A DNA stretch of 64,000 bases, from the NCBI RefSeq assembly GCF_016132445.1, contig NZ_CP046056.1:2039501-2103500 (forward strand), read 5' to 3'. A program made the translations under genes and the position numbers. Under the pieces are notes generated by a model that was given only the letters and a program-made list of their open reading frames with translations, made no database searches and was not told where the DNA came from. The stretch comes from Venatoribacter cucullus. GTDB lineage: Bacteria > Pseudomonadota > Gammaproteobacteria > Pseudomonadales > Oceanobacteraceae. This document shows, in pieces, positions 24,839-34,807 of the stretch (its first letter is position 1; each line of letters opens with the position of its first letter).

Positions 24839-25309
24839 ATGAGCCAGGATAACGACACTCTTGCCAGCCTGTTGGAACAGGAATTAACACTGGCGGTGCA
24901 ACTGCACCAACTGATGGAACAGGAACACACCGCTCTGGGGGCCAATGATCTCCAGGCCCTGCAGGAACTGCAGCCCCAGAGCGCCCGTCAGGTAGAACAA
25001 CTGCGTAACCTGGCGTCTGACCGCCTGCAATGGATGAAAGGCCGGCAACTGCCACTGGCATCCTCCTGCCTTGATCACCCCTCGCTGCAACCGGCGGCAA
25101 ACCTTCGCCGCCTGTGGCAAATGCTGGAAGAACAGTATCTACGCAATCAGAAACTGTCTGAAATTCTGTCTGAAATCGTGCTGACGGCCCGTTTCCGCAC
25201 CCAACAGAAACTTAAAATCTTGCGTGGCCAGCAGAATGATCCACACTTGTACGACGGCAAAGGAGAAGCCAAGCATGTGCCAAAAGGACAAGGTTACATA
25301 CAAGCCTGA
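24839..25309 (+). CDS. flgN: Flagellar export chaperone FlgN
   Basis: FlgN escorts FlgK and FlgL to the export gate. The 156-residue, all-helical product fits the FlgN family in size, in its position after flgM, and in the C-terminal region (LLEQELTLAVQLHQLMEQEH near the N-terminus, ARFRTQQKLKILRGQQND near the end). No signal peptide is present. In this genome its clients FlgK (993 aa) and FlgL (412 aa) are unusually large. Confidence 0.88.
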   Translation: MSQDNDTLASLLEQELTLAVQLHQLMEQEHTALGANDLQALQELQPQSARQVEQLRNLASDRLQWMKGRQLPLASSCLDHPSLQPAANLRRLWQMLEEQYLRNQKLSEILSEIVLTARFRTQQKLKILRGQQNDPHLYDGKGEAKHVPKGQGYIQA

Positions 25310-25323
25310 TCACCGGAAACAGC

Positions 25324-26172
25324 ATGTCTGAGGATAACAACCAGCAGTACCAACTGACCGAGCCGGAAGACGTATACGGCGCCCTGCGCAAAATTGTGCT
25401 GATGGCCACCCCGGTACGTATTCATATTGACGGCAGCCATGAGCTGTTTATATCAGCCATCAGCCACACCGACTTCCGCAGTCGTTCATTTTTTATGGAT
25501 AAAGTCATTCCCTCTGAGGGCAATGACCTGATCCGCAGTGGCCGTCGTTTTACCGTAGAGTGCGACACCCAGGGCATCCGGATTGAGTTCCGCATGAGCG
25601 GCCGCCTGATGTATCAGCCCGCCAAGGAACAATACCGCGCCGAATTTCCCGAGCAGGTGCTGTACCTGCAACGCCGCACCGCTTACCGCGTCAACATTCC
25701 GCCGGCGCACGATATTTATCTGAAAGTACAGATGAACGACGGTGAAGGTGACCTGACCGGCCAGCTGCTGGATATTTCATCCAGCGGTTTCAAAGTGCGC
25801 TTTACCGCCAACGTCAAAAAGCGTCTGCAGGATCAGGGCATGTTCCCGGTGGCACGTATTCGCTTCAATAAAGAACACATGATGGACTGCAGCCTGGAAG
25901 CCCGTCACGTAGTGACCGACGACGCCAACAACACCCTGTGCGGCTTCGCCTTCGTCACCATCTCTGCCATGGCGCAACGCTATCTCGACCGGCTGATTAC
26001 TGAGTTCCAGTGGGAAGAACGCCACATGAAAGAACTGCAGGAAGAGCAGCTCGTTGAAGTGCTCAACGAGGAAGACGATGCGGAGCCAGAAGATAAACAC
26101 AGCACTGCGCGCACTGCCGAACCGGATGATAAGCCGGATGATGAGCCGGATGATGAGCAGCGCCAACCCTGA
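25324..26172 (+). CDS. ycgR: PilZ-domain flagellar brake protein YcgR
   Basis: YcgR binds cyclic di-GMP and slows the flagellar motor. The 282-residue product has the YcgR N-terminal domain (about 15-108) and a PilZ domain (about 115-235). The c-di-GMP motifs are intact: RRTAYR (R118, R122) and DISSSG (150-155). A C-terminal acidic tail with repeats of EPDD follows from about residue 250, which is unusual and may be a disordered linker. It starts 14 bases after flgN. Confidence 0.93.
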   Translation: MSEDNNQQYQLTEPEDVYGALRKIVLMATPVRIHIDGSHELFISAISHTDFRSRSFFMDKVIPSEGNDLIRSGRRFTVECDTQGIRIEFRMSGRLMYQPAKEQYRAEFPEQVLYLQRRTAYRVNIPPAHDIYLKVQMNDGEGDLTGQLLDISSSGFKVRFTANVKKRLQDQGMFPVARIRFNKEHMMDCSLEARHVVTDDANNTLCGFAFVTISAMAQRYLDRLITEFQWEERHMKELQEEQLVEVLNEEDDAEPEDKHSTARTAEPDDKPDDEPDDEQRQP

Positions 26173-26221
26173 ACCACAGCGGGGCTGACAGGCTGCGGTG
26201 ATGCCGCTAGAATGCGCCCCT

Positions 26222-26297
26222 CTCCCTATAGTTCAACTGGATAGAACGGATGCCTCCTAAGCGTCAGATTCAGGTTCAAGTCCTGATGGGGAGGCCA
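26222..26297 (+). tRNA. tRNA-Arg (anticodon CCT), CCA encoded
   Basis: A full cloverleaf of 76 bases folds here. The acceptor CTCCCTA pairs with TGGGGAG (one G-U), the D arm is GTTC/GAAC, and the anticodon stem GATGC/GCGTC closes loop CTCCTAA with anticodon CCT. The T stem is TCAGG/CCTGA with loop TTCAAGT. Discriminator G and encoded CCA end it at 26297. It reads rare AGG codons. The stop codon of the ZorAB-like operon begins 2 bases beyond the CCA on the other strand. Confidence 0.95.
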
Positions 26298-26298
26298 G

Positions 26299-26775
26299 TT
26301 ACACAATCGGATAAAACGGATACTCGCGGCAAAATTCCTGCAGGCTGAAGTGTTCGCGCATCTGCTCCACAAATTCGGTGCGCCGCAGGCGGCGGGCGTC
26401 GATGCCCTGATACTGCAGCAGGGCCAGGCATTCCAGGCACACCCCACCTTCTTTGCTGGCTGGCCATTCGCTGGTGCCGGTATGCAGCTGCGGCCCGTGG
26501 TGCCGCAGGCTTTGCATGGGCTGGCAATACGCTAAGTGATACACCCCTTCCTGTTCCACCCACACCCGGCTGTTTTTGTAGGCCAGGGTTTTGTCTTTCA
26601 ACACACGCAAATCATTACCGGCCACGCTCAGGCCCGGCCCGGCCAGTGCTTCGCGCTCACTCCAGGTGAGCTGGCGGGAAGGGTCGAATAATTCAAACTG
26701 CCCCAGTTCGGTGGCGCCCATGTGCTGGCGCAGCCGGTTAAAGGCCTCGTCCTGCAGAAAGTCGGGCAGCTTCAT
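26299..26775 (-). CDS. Unrecognised 158-aa protein, third gene of ZorAB-like operon
   Basis: I do not recognise this family. The 158-residue product is soluble, with no signal or membrane segment. It has four cysteines: C84, C113 and C116 as CLEC, and C149; these could bind zinc, together with the nearby histidines H92 and H93. The N-terminal third is helical (DEAFNRLRQHMGATELGQFE). Its ATG overlaps the stop of the ZorB-like gene by 4 bases (ATGA), so the two are co-translated. Its place corresponds to the effector genes that follow zorAB in Zorya defence systems, but it does not resemble ZorC, ZorD or ZorE. Confidence 0.75.
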   Translation of the reverse strand: MKLPDFLQDEAFNRLRQHMGATELGQFELFDPSRQLTWSEREALAGPGLSVAGNDLRVLKDKTLAYKNSRVWVEQEGVYHLAYCQPMQSLRHHGPQLHTGTSEWPASKEGGVCLECLALLQYQGIDARRLRRTEFVEQMREHFSLQEFCREYPFYPIV

Positions 26776-27482
26776 GGCGCTATCTGGTCCAGAATGGTGG
26801 CGATGCGGCTTTCGGCATCGGTGCGCACGCGGAATTCTACCCGCCGTGAACGGTCGGGATTTTCCGTGCCCTGCTCGTTGCGGATAACCTTGGCGGATGA
26901 CAAACCGTTGGCGGTCAGGTGGCTTTTCAGCCAGTTTTTATCGGCCTGCACCGGCGGCAGGCCCAGCACATAGGCCAGGGTTGAGCGGGTGCGCTGCTGT
27001 GACAGGTTCATATTGCGGATATAGGAATCATCATCGCTGGCAGCACCCGACCAGGCGCTGGAGGTGTGGCCTTCAATGCGCACTTCGAGAATGTCGTCGC
27101 GGTATTGCTCCTGGGTGATGATGCGGATATAACGCGGAAAAAAATCGGCCAGAATGGCTTCAAACTCGCGCTTTAATACGGCATCGCCCTGGTCAAACAA
27201 CACTTCGCTGTTGTTGAAGCGGAAGGCCAGATCTTTATCCAGCTCCGCCCCCCAGCGTTCCATATCGGGCGCAAATTCACGCTGCAGGTCTTCATACAGC
27301 TGGGTACGCAGAGTGTCGTACAGAATGGCCACGTCGCGGATTTTATTACGCTCGGTTTCGACGTTGATCATAAACACCACGGCCACCAGCATGAACACCA
27401 TCATCAGGCCGGCCATCAGGTCAGACACCGCTACCCAGTGGCCTTCCTGTTCTTTCAGTTGTTCCAGTTCGTTTTCATTCAT
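26772..27482 (-). CDS. ZorB-like OmpA/MotB stator protein
   Basis: A 236-residue protein with one N-terminal membrane segment (about 22-41, DLMAGLMMVFMLVAVVFMIN), where Asp21 is in the place of the proton-carrying Asp of MotB-type stators. A periplasmic OmpA-like peptidoglycan-binding domain (about 85-225) follows: EVRIEGHTSS, NLSQQRTRSTLAYVLG and DRSRRVEFRVRT. This matches ZorB of Zorya anti-phage systems better than flagellar MotB. It overlaps the upstream channel gene by 8 bases and the downstream gene by 4. A role in defence is inferred; a physiological motor of unknown function is the alternative. Confidence 0.82.
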   Translation of the reverse strand: MNENELEQLKEQEGHWVAVSDLMAGLMMVFMLVAVVFMINVETERNKIRDVAILYDTLRTQLYEDLQREFAPDMERWGAELDKDLAFRFNNSEVLFDQGDAVLKREFEAILADFFPRYIRIITQEQYRDDILEVRIEGHTSSAWSGAASDDDSYIRNMNLSQQRTRSTLAYVLGLPPVQADKNWLKSHLTANGLSSAKVIRNEQGTENPDRSRRVEFRVRTDAESRIATILDQIAP

Positions 27483-28713
27483 CGATGCGTTCTGCCATGG
27501 CCACCAGGCGTTGCAGTTTTTCGGTCAGCGGTGAGTAATCGCTGACAAACTTTTCCGACAGCGCGGTCAGCTGCATACCAAAGGATTTCAGTGCTTTGTT
27601 GAGTTCGGTTTCCATGCTTTCATCCAGCACGGTTACCTGCCGCTCGACCCGCTCACCCAGACGCTGCAGTTGCGCCAGACTTTGCTGTTGCTGTTCCTGC
27701 AGGCGCTGATTGCTGCTGGCCTGCATCTGTTGCAGTTGTTGTTCCGTATTGCGCTGCATTTTGGTCAGTTCTTCCACCGCCCAGCGTTGCTGCATTTGCA
27801 GGGCGTCAGACATGCCCTGGGTCAGCCCCACTACCCGCTCTTCCAGTTTCGGCAGGCCATCGGCGGCGTGGTTGACCAGATCGGCCAGGCTGCCCAGCTG
27901 CGATTGCAGGTTCTGTCGCTGCGCTTCCAGACCGTTCAGCAGATCCTGCAGCGATTCAGAAATTCCGTTAAAGGCGTTGGCGTGTTTCACCATGTATTCA
28001 AAGGCTTCACCGGCTTCGCTCATGGCGCTGGCGGTGCGTTCCTGCTCACCAATTAAAGTGCCCAGCTGCTCTTTGTAGTTTTGCTGCCATTCCAGCATGG
28101 CAATCACCGATTCGTTCAGGCGCTTGAAGTTGTCGCCGTACTGTTCGTTGATTTTGGTGTTGAACTCGCGCATTACCATTTCAATGGCGTGCACCAGCGC
28201 TTTGGCGTTGGCTTCGGCCTGCCGCTCCTGGTAGGTTTCCAGGCTGCTGATGATGTCGTTCATGCGGTCGAGGGTTTGTAAGTGCTGACGTCCAAGCTGC
28301 TGCGGCAGGCCGCTGTCGGCCGCCGGGTTCATCACATCGGCCAGATGTTTCAGCGAGGCGTCCAGATCATCAATGGTAGCGACCCGGGTTTGCTGCACTT
28401 CGCGGCGGGCAGTCTGCGCCACGGCACCCCGGATTTTCAGCGTTAACGCCCCAAGCAGGCCCACAATAGACGACCAGAAGGCGGTTTTCAGGCCGTCCAT
28501 TAATTTGGGCACACTGCCGTGAATATCGGCGGTATCGAAATGCCACAGGCCTAAGGCCACGCCCAGAAAGGTACCGAAAATACCAATACTGGTAAGAATA
28601 TTGGGCGCTACTTCTGCGGTGCGGATGCTGTAGCGGTAAAAGTGGAAAAAGAACGTCAGCGCCGTAATTACGACGATTAAGCCCAAGGTCCACAGGGAAA
28701 ACTGCTCCATCAT
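27475..28713 (-). CDS. ZorA-like MotA/ExbB channel with coiled-coil tail
   Basis: A 412-residue protein with three membrane segments near the N-terminus (about 7-27, 37-60, 73-92), including the conserved MotA/ExbB region (LTSIGIFGTFLGVALGLWHF). The remaining 300 residues are a cytoplasmic helical tail rich in Gln, Glu and Leu (MQRNTEQQLQQMQASSNQRL), as in ZorA, whose long tail transmits the signal to cytoplasmic effectors. It is shorter than typical ZorA1 (about 700). No TolR or ExbD gene is nearby; the partner is the OmpA-type gene overlapping by 8 bases. Two ATG codons stand in tandem (28713, 28710). Confidence 0.82.
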   Translation of the reverse strand: MMEQFSLWTLGLIVVITALTFFFHFYRYSIRTAEVAPNILTSIGIFGTFLGVALGLWHFDTADIHGSVPKLMDGLKTAFWSSIVGLLGALTLKIRGAVAQTARREVQQTRVATIDDLDASLKHLADVMNPAADSGLPQQLGRQHLQTLDRMNDIISSLETYQERQAEANAKALVHAIEMVMREFNTKINEQYGDNFKRLNESVIAMLEWQQNYKEQLGTLIGEQERTASAMSEAGEAFEYMVKHANAFNGISESLQDLLNGLEAQRQNLQSQLGSLADLVNHAADGLPKLEERVVGLTQGMSDALQMQQRWAVEELTKMQRNTEQQLQQMQASSNQRLQEQQQQSLAQLQRLGERVERQVTVLDESMETELNKALKSFGMQLTALSEKFVSDYSPLTEKLQRLVAMAERIDE

Positions 28714-28866
28714 GGGTGTTGTCTCTCTTGCCCGGCCGGGTGTATGTGGCCATCAGTTTAGTGCATCCTGCCTGTTTTAGCCTACCGCGTGGGGATATTC
28801 CTTTTTTATTGGCCAGCGGGCTAAATAGACCTTCTTTTATCCGTTCAGTCTGCACAAGGAGCAATC

Positions 28867-29187
28867 ATGCTGATCAGTAATATGGAAGTGGTTCCGGGTA
28901 AGCGCGTGGTGCGCCATCTGGGGCTGGTACAGGGCAGCACGGTCCGCGCCAAACACGCTGGCCGTGACCTGATGGCGGGCCTGAAAAATATTTTTGGTGG
29001 CGAGCTGAAAGGCTATACCGAGCTGCTGTCGGAATCGCGCGATGAAGCGTTGAACCGTATGACTGAGCAAGCCCGCCTGCTGGGCGCCAATGCGGTGCTG
29101 AACGTACGCTTTTCCACGTCGTCCGTGGCCGCTGGTGCGGCAGAAATTTTTGCTTACGGCAGTGCGGTGCAGCTGGAGGACCGTTAA
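28867..29187 (+). CDS. YbjQ/UPF0145 family protein
   Basis: A 106-residue protein of the YbjQ family (PF01906, named a heavy-metal-binding domain). The family pattern is visible: an N-terminal strand (VPGKRVVRHLGLVQGSTVRA), a central DLMAGLKNIFGGELKGYTEL and a C-terminal RLLGANAVLNVRF. The family forms pentamers; its function is not established. Its TAA overlaps the ATG of the next gene (TAATG), starting a three-gene unit with a second YbjQ-like gene and a metalloprotease. Confidence 0.88.
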   Translation: MLISNMEVVPGKRVVRHLGLVQGSTVRAKHAGRDLMAGLKNIFGGELKGYTELLSESRDEALNRMTEQARLLGANAVLNVRFSTSSVAAGAAEIFAYGSAVQLEDR

Positions 29188-29648
29188 TGGAACAGCTGCT
29201 TACCTTTCTGGTACTGCTGGCGCTGGGGTTCGGTTTTGGTCGCTGGGCCGAGAAACGTCATTACCGCAGCATTCATGCGCGGGAGGCTATTTTACGCGGG
29301 CTGATCGTCGTGCCCGACCGGATGCCGCCCATTCAATACCAGCATTATCACAGCAACCTGGTGACCGGTTCGGTGGTGGTATCGGTCGACTATTTCAAAA
29401 CCGTAGCCGCGGGTTTGCGCAGTTTTATTGGTGGCCGCATCGGTGCCTATGAAAGCCTGCTGGATCGCGCCCGCCGTGAGGCGATTTTGCGTATGCAGGA
29501 AGATGCCCTGCGTCAGGGCGCCGAGGCGGTGTTTAACCTCAAGTTTGAAACCGCCCGCATCGGTCAGAATGCCGGTAAAGGGCTGGGGTCGGTTGAAGTA
29601 CTGGCCTATGGTACGGCGTTAATTCCACCGCAGCACCCGCTGCCATGA
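29187..29648 (+). CDS. Membrane-anchored YbjQ-like protein
   Basis: A 153-residue protein with an N-terminal membrane segment (about 3-20, QLLTFLVLLALGFGFG) and a YbjQ-like domain: NLVTGSVVVSVDYFKTVAAG, FIGGRIGAYESLLDRARREA and AEAVFNLKFETA. It is a diverged paralogue of the preceding gene, with the addition of a membrane anchor. Its stop overlaps the next start as ATGA. Confidence 0.82.
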   Translation: MEQLLTFLVLLALGFGFGRWAEKRHYRSIHAREAILRGLIVVPDRMPPIQYQHYHSNLVTGSVVVSVDYFKTVAAGLRSFIGGRIGAYESLLDRARREAILRMQEDALRQGAEAVFNLKFETARIGQNAGKGLGSVEVLAYGTALIPPQHPLP

Positions 29649-30463
29649 AAACGCCGCTGCCATCCGGTAATCCGCAGTTACCCGATACCATCAACAACCA
29701 GGACACCCACCCGCTGGCCGATTTTCTCTGGCTGGCGGCAGGTTTGCTGGGCACACTGGTTTTACTGATGCTGGTGCTGGCCGTTGCCGCCCATTGGTTA
29801 GGGCCCAGGCTGCCGTATCAGTGGGAACGCCAATGGCTGAGTGGCGACACGCCGGTGTCCAGCGAGGCAATGGCCACTGCTGACGAAGGCCAGCAGGCCT
29901 TGCAGCAACTGCTGGATAAGCTGCTGCAACAGGAAGCGGAGCCGCTGCCGGTTAGCGTACACTGGCTGCCCGATGAAGCGCTGCCGAACGCCTTTGCCAC
30001 CTTAGGCGGGCATATTTTTATTACCCAGGGCTTAGTGCAACAGGTGTCGTCAGAAAATGCGCTGGCGATGGTGCTGGCGCACGAATACGCCCATATCGAA
30101 CAGCGCCATCCGGCCATTCTGCTGCTGGAGCAGTTGTCTTTTATGGTGCTGGCCACCCTGATGGGCAGCGACGTTACCGGCACATTGGGGCAACACACCG
30201 GCATGCTGACCATAATGGCCTTCAGCCGGGATATGGAACGTGATGCCGATGCCCGGGCGCTGCAGCTGTTACAGCAGCATTACGGCCATACCGGCGGTGC
30301 CAGCGAGTTTTTCGACAACATGTTGCAACAGCGCGATGAACCGGGCTGGAGCGCCATGTTCCAGACCCACCCGCTGACCGCAGAGCGTATCGAACGGATT
30401 GCCGCCACCCAGCCCGGCAGCGGAGCATTAACCCCGTTGCCGGCGGTGTTCAAAGCACCTTGA
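29645..30463 (+). CDS. M48-family zinc metalloprotease, membrane-anchored
   Basis: A 272-residue protein with one N-terminal membrane segment (about 24-50) and an M48 peptidase domain. The zinc motif HEYAH is at residues 146-150, and ERDADARAL downstream supplies the third ligand. Related proteins such as LoiP/YcaL act in envelope protein quality control. The tight coupling with two YbjQ-type genes suggests a joint role in the envelope, but the substrate is unknown. Confidence 0.85.
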   Translation: MKTPLPSGNPQLPDTINNQDTHPLADFLWLAAGLLGTLVLLMLVLAVAAHWLGPRLPYQWERQWLSGDTPVSSEAMATADEGQQALQQLLDKLLQQEAEPLPVSVHWLPDEALPNAFATLGGHIFITQGLVQQVSSENALAMVLAHEYAHIEQRHPAILLLEQLSFMVLATLMGSDVTGTLGQHTGMLTIMAFSRDMERDADARALQLLQQHYGHTGGASEFFDNMLQQRDEPGWSAMFQTHPLTAERIERIAATQPGSGALTPLPAVFKAP

Positions 30464-30480
30464 GGGTTACGGCGTTAAGG

Positions 30481-30519
30481 GTTCAGCGAGCCTGACAGTA
30501 AAATCGGAGCTCGCTGAAC
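30481..30519. terminator. Inverted repeat between convergent M48 gene and trxB
   Basis: GTTCAGCGAG (30481-30490) pairs with CTCGCTGAAC (30510-30519). Longer related arms (GTTAAGG and CGCTTAAC) extend the symmetry from about 30474 to 30540. No T run is present. It may act as a bidirectional transcription block or be a REP-like repeat. Confidence 0.5.
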
Positions 30520-30546
30520 GCTCAACCCTGAACGCTTAACCCGCTG

Positions 30547-31816
<1,270 letters not shown>

Positions 31817-32524
31817 ATGCATAAACGCCAGGAAATACAACAGAAGTCCCGTCTCGGTACACTTCTGATTCATAAAGGACTCATTACCCGTCAACAACTG
31901 GATGAAGCACTGAACGTGCAGGCTCAGCTGGGCTTACGCCTGGGTGAGGTAATGATCCAGAAAGGCTGGCTGACCGAGAAACAACTGAACAACGCCCTGC
32001 GCAAGCAGTCACGCTACCGTCTGATTGCCGCCATGAGCGCTATTCTGCTGGGGCCGTTTCAGCCGTTTCTGTCCAGCGCCCATGCTGCCGAAGACAGCTT
32101 ACCGGTGGCTGAGGAATCCATTCAGCGCACGGGCATGAAAGCCCTGAGTGAACTGGAAATGGCCAGCGTCAGCGGCCAGGGCGTGATGACCAACTACGAA
32201 CGCCTGCTCGACATTGTGGATAACGATCTTAAGTCCGATGAAGATGTGGCAGCCACCACGCTGGAAAGCCTGGCATCCTCACTGATTCCGGGCACCAACC
32301 TGCTGGATTCCGATGTGGAAATCAGCGGTGTTGAATACGAACCCGGCCCGCGAACCACCATTAATGCCGATGGTTCACTGGATATTCAGCTGCCCACCAA
32401 CATCAAACAGATTGCCTTCCGCAATGTGCGGGTGGCTGGCAGCGAAGGTCAGCACATGGGTGATGTGATTGTACGTGACCTGAGCTTTGGTGCCGGTACC
32501 AGTGTGAAGATTCATCTGCGCTGA
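31817..32524 (+). CDS. MshEN-like domain protein with internal secretion signal
   Basis: A 235-residue protein of unknown function. Residues about 10-70 resemble the MshEN/GspE N-terminal domain, a c-di-GMP-binding fold in type II secretion and pilus ATPases: RLGTLLIHKGLITRQQLDEA followed by LRLGEVMIQKGWLTEKQLNN. No ATPase domain follows. Instead a hydrophobic segment ending in SSAHAAED (about 74-97) looks like a signal peptide, followed by an apparently secreted part containing SELEMASVSGQG. The ATG at 31817 is chosen over an upstream start at 31751. The combination of a cytoplasmic sensor-type domain before a signal is odd. Confidence 0.65.
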   Translation: MHKRQEIQQKSRLGTLLIHKGLITRQQLDEALNVQAQLGLRLGEVMIQKGWLTEKQLNNALRKQSRYRLIAAMSAILLGPFQPFLSSAHAAEDSLPVAEESIQRTGMKALSELEMASVSGQGVMTNYERLLDIVDNDLKSDEDVAATTLESLASSLIPGTNLLDSDVEISGVEYEPGPRTTINADGSLDIQLPTNIKQIAFRNVRVAGSEGQHMGDVIVRDLSFGAGTSVKIHLR

Positions 32525-32537
32525 GTATTCTTTCCGC

Positions 32538-32574
32538 CCATAAAAAACGCCGCGAAATGCGGCGTTTTTTATGG
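32538..32574. terminator. Bidirectional terminator between MshEN-type gene and TRAP permease
   Basis: CCATAAAAAACGCCGC (32538-32553) is the perfect reverse complement of GCGGCGTTTTTTATGG (32559-32574), with a five-base loop. T runs on both strands let it terminate both converging genes. Confidence 0.93.
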
Positions 32575-32604
32575 CTGGCTGATACCGGTGCAATATTAAC
32601 CGGC

Positions 32605-34728
32605 TCAGTCGTAACCAATGGCCAGTGGCACGAAAGCGACGATGGCCAGGGCAATGCCCATGCTCACCAGTGGCAACAGCATTTTTTCATGGCGGTACCA
32701 GAAGCTCTGGCCAACGGTTTCTTCTTTCGCCAGCCGTACTTCTTCTTCTCCCACCACCTGCCGGGTCAGCAGATGGTTCAACGCCACCGGCGGGCTTAAA
32801 TACCCCAGCTCAAAGGCCACCAGCGTCACCATCCAGAAATGCACCGGATGAATACCGTTGTTATAGGCCACGCTGGCAATGGTGGCCGATACCAGAATAA
32901 CGGCGCCGTAAGGGTCCATCACCATACCGATCACCACCAGAATACCGACCAGCACCGCCATGGCAGCCCAGGGTGATTCAAACACCAGCGGTACCATGTG
33001 CATAATTTCGGCCCGTTCAATCACCCCACCGATGCTCACCGACAAGCCCATCAGCATTAACAGCGCACCGATATGACCGGTGGTTTCGGTGGTGGCTTCG
33101 CGGATGGTTTTTTCCAGCGAATCATTACCCACGCGCAGGTCGGTCCAGGATTGCTCCAGCCGGTTTTCAACATAATCAATATTCAGGTTTTCGCGCTTCA
33201 GAACGTCTTTTTCCTGCATTAAACGCTCATAAATCAGAATCACCAGCAGCAACACCGGCAGAATAAAGGGTGCCGAAAATTCATCCAGATAGGCGTTCAG
33301 CGCCTGCGCGTAAATCAGCAGGGTAATACCAATAATCACCACATAAGGCAGCAGCGGTTTCAGCGCCTGCAGAAACTGCGGGAATACATCCTGCGGAATT
33401 TCCAGCCGTGCCGGCCCCTGGCGGGTAATCAGCGCCATCATGGCAAACAGCAGAGTGGTAAGAAAAAAGACTTTCACGCCCCAGCCAAATAACTGGTCGG
33501 TGGTTACTTCGTTATTCAGCGCAGCAATGATCACCACCAGCAAGCAGGGGCGCAGCACTACCCCCAGCGAACCGGACATGGCGGTAGCGGCTAAGGCTAA
33601 CTGCCGGCGCGCACCGGCACGGCGCAGTTCCATATAAATAAGGCCACCGACGGCAATCACGAAAATACCGGAAGCGCCGGTATACGCGGTCGGGATAGCC
33701 GCAATAGCCACCACCACTACCGCCAGTAATTCCGGCGGTAAATTAAACGGGCGGAATACCGCAAAGACTTTTTGTGCCAGCTCGGTACGTTTCAACAGCA
33801 TACCGATCCACACATACAGGCCGACGTTCAGGAACAGTTGCGACAGTTCCATCATCTGGTTCAGGTAAATACCGATACCGGCACTGTGGCCACTCATAAT
33901 GAAATAGGTACCGGAAATAATGCACATGGTGGCGTACAGCGGTACCGCCAGCTGGGCTTTCAGGAAGCTGCCACCCGGTTTGGCTTCTTTGGGAATAAAT
34001 AAAAACTGGTACAGGCTTAGCAGCAGAATAAAGGCGAAACCAATAATCCACAGATGGTGCAGAATATGGTGCTGGGTGCTGATGGCCACACCGGAATTAA
34101 CCGCCACATCTTTAAAGCTGTAGACGGAATAAAACAGAATGGTGCTGGCAATTAACTGTGCGCCGGCGGCCACCCGGTAATCCATTTCGGTTTCCATCGG
34201 CCGCAGGGCAATGTGGTGGCGACGGAACAGCGCGGTAAGGCCACAAATAAGCACCAGTACGGCCAGCATAATGCGCTGGGCGTTCATGCCAAATTCGCCG
34301 AAACCGGCAATGCCTAACTCGATGGTACGGAAAATCTGCACCCCGGGGGTAATGCGTTCCACCGCCGATTCATACAGGGCATGGCGTTCGGCACACTGCA
34401 GCTGTGAGGCCAACAGCGACTGGCGTAACGCGCCTTCATTAACCGGCTCCGGCGCAAACAGATCAAATTCATCGACGCTGTTATTGGCCTGATGAATCAG
34501 ACGCTGTAATTCCGCATCAATATCCATAGCCGGATTACAGCCCGGCTGCACCGGGTCAATACGCAGCTGGAAATAGCCACTCCACATACTTTCCCCCAGT
34601 TGCAATAACTGGGCATGGAGCGAACTGCTGGTATTAAGAACAACAACAAATACCAGCACCAGAAACGCTGGCAAGGCTGCCAGCCATTCATAGGCGGTAC
34701 GGTGGCCGACACGCAGGGTCTGCTCCAT
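32605..34728 (-). CDS. TRAP transporter fused permease (DctQ-M type)
   Basis: A 707-residue integral membrane protein. The C-terminal part (about 260-700) has the DctM large-subunit pattern with many membrane helices and the motif IPTAYTGASGIFVIAVGGLI, then AATAMSGSLGVVLRPC. The N-terminal part (1-260) has few helices and a roughly 110-residue periplasmic loop, in the place of a DctQ small subunit. TRAP transporters use ion gradients to import organic acids and other solutes together with a periplasmic binding protein, here encoded just upstream. The substrate cannot be read from the sequence. Confidence 0.85.
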   Translation of the reverse strand: MEQTLRVGHRTAYEWLAALPAFLVLVFVVVLNTSSSLHAQLLQLGESMWSGYFQLRIDPVQPGCNPAMDIDAELQRLIHQANNSVDEFDLFAPEPVNEGALRQSLLASQLQCAERHALYESAVERITPGVQIFRTIELGIAGFGEFGMNAQRIMLAVLVLICGLTALFRRHHIALRPMETEMDYRVAAGAQLIASTILFYSVYSFKDVAVNSGVAISTQHHILHHLWIIGFAFILLLSLYQFLFIPKEAKPGGSFLKAQLAVPLYATMCIISGTYFIMSGHSAGIGIYLNQMMELSQLFLNVGLYVWIGMLLKRTELAQKVFAVFRPFNLPPELLAVVVVAIAAIPTAYTGASGIFVIAVGGLIYMELRRAGARRQLALAATAMSGSLGVVLRPCLLVVIIAALNNEVTTDQLFGWGVKVFFLTTLLFAMMALITRQGPARLEIPQDVFPQFLQALKPLLPYVVIIGITLLIYAQALNAYLDEFSAPFILPVLLLVILIYERLMQEKDVLKRENLNIDYVENRLEQSWTDLRVGNDSLEKTIREATTETTGHIGALLMLMGLSVSIGGVIERAEIMHMVPLVFESPWAAMAVLVGILVVIGMVMDPYGAVILVSATIASVAYNNGIHPVHFWMVTLVAFELGYLSPPVALNHLLTRQVVGEEEVRLAKEETVGQSFWYRHEKMLLPLVSMGIALAIVAFVPLAIGYD

Positions 34729-34807
34729 GGGAATGTCCTCTGAAAATACTGCCAGAGCGCCGTGGCCGGCGCCTGATAATCGTTATTATTATTTTTGTAC
34801 GGCCGGA

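Noticed and set aside
26287..28860. Attachment-site duplication of the tRNA-Arg 3' end beyond the ZorAB-like operon
   Set aside because: I looked for a repeat of the tRNA 3' sequence up to the ybjQ gene and saw none, so integration into the tRNA is not demonstrated.
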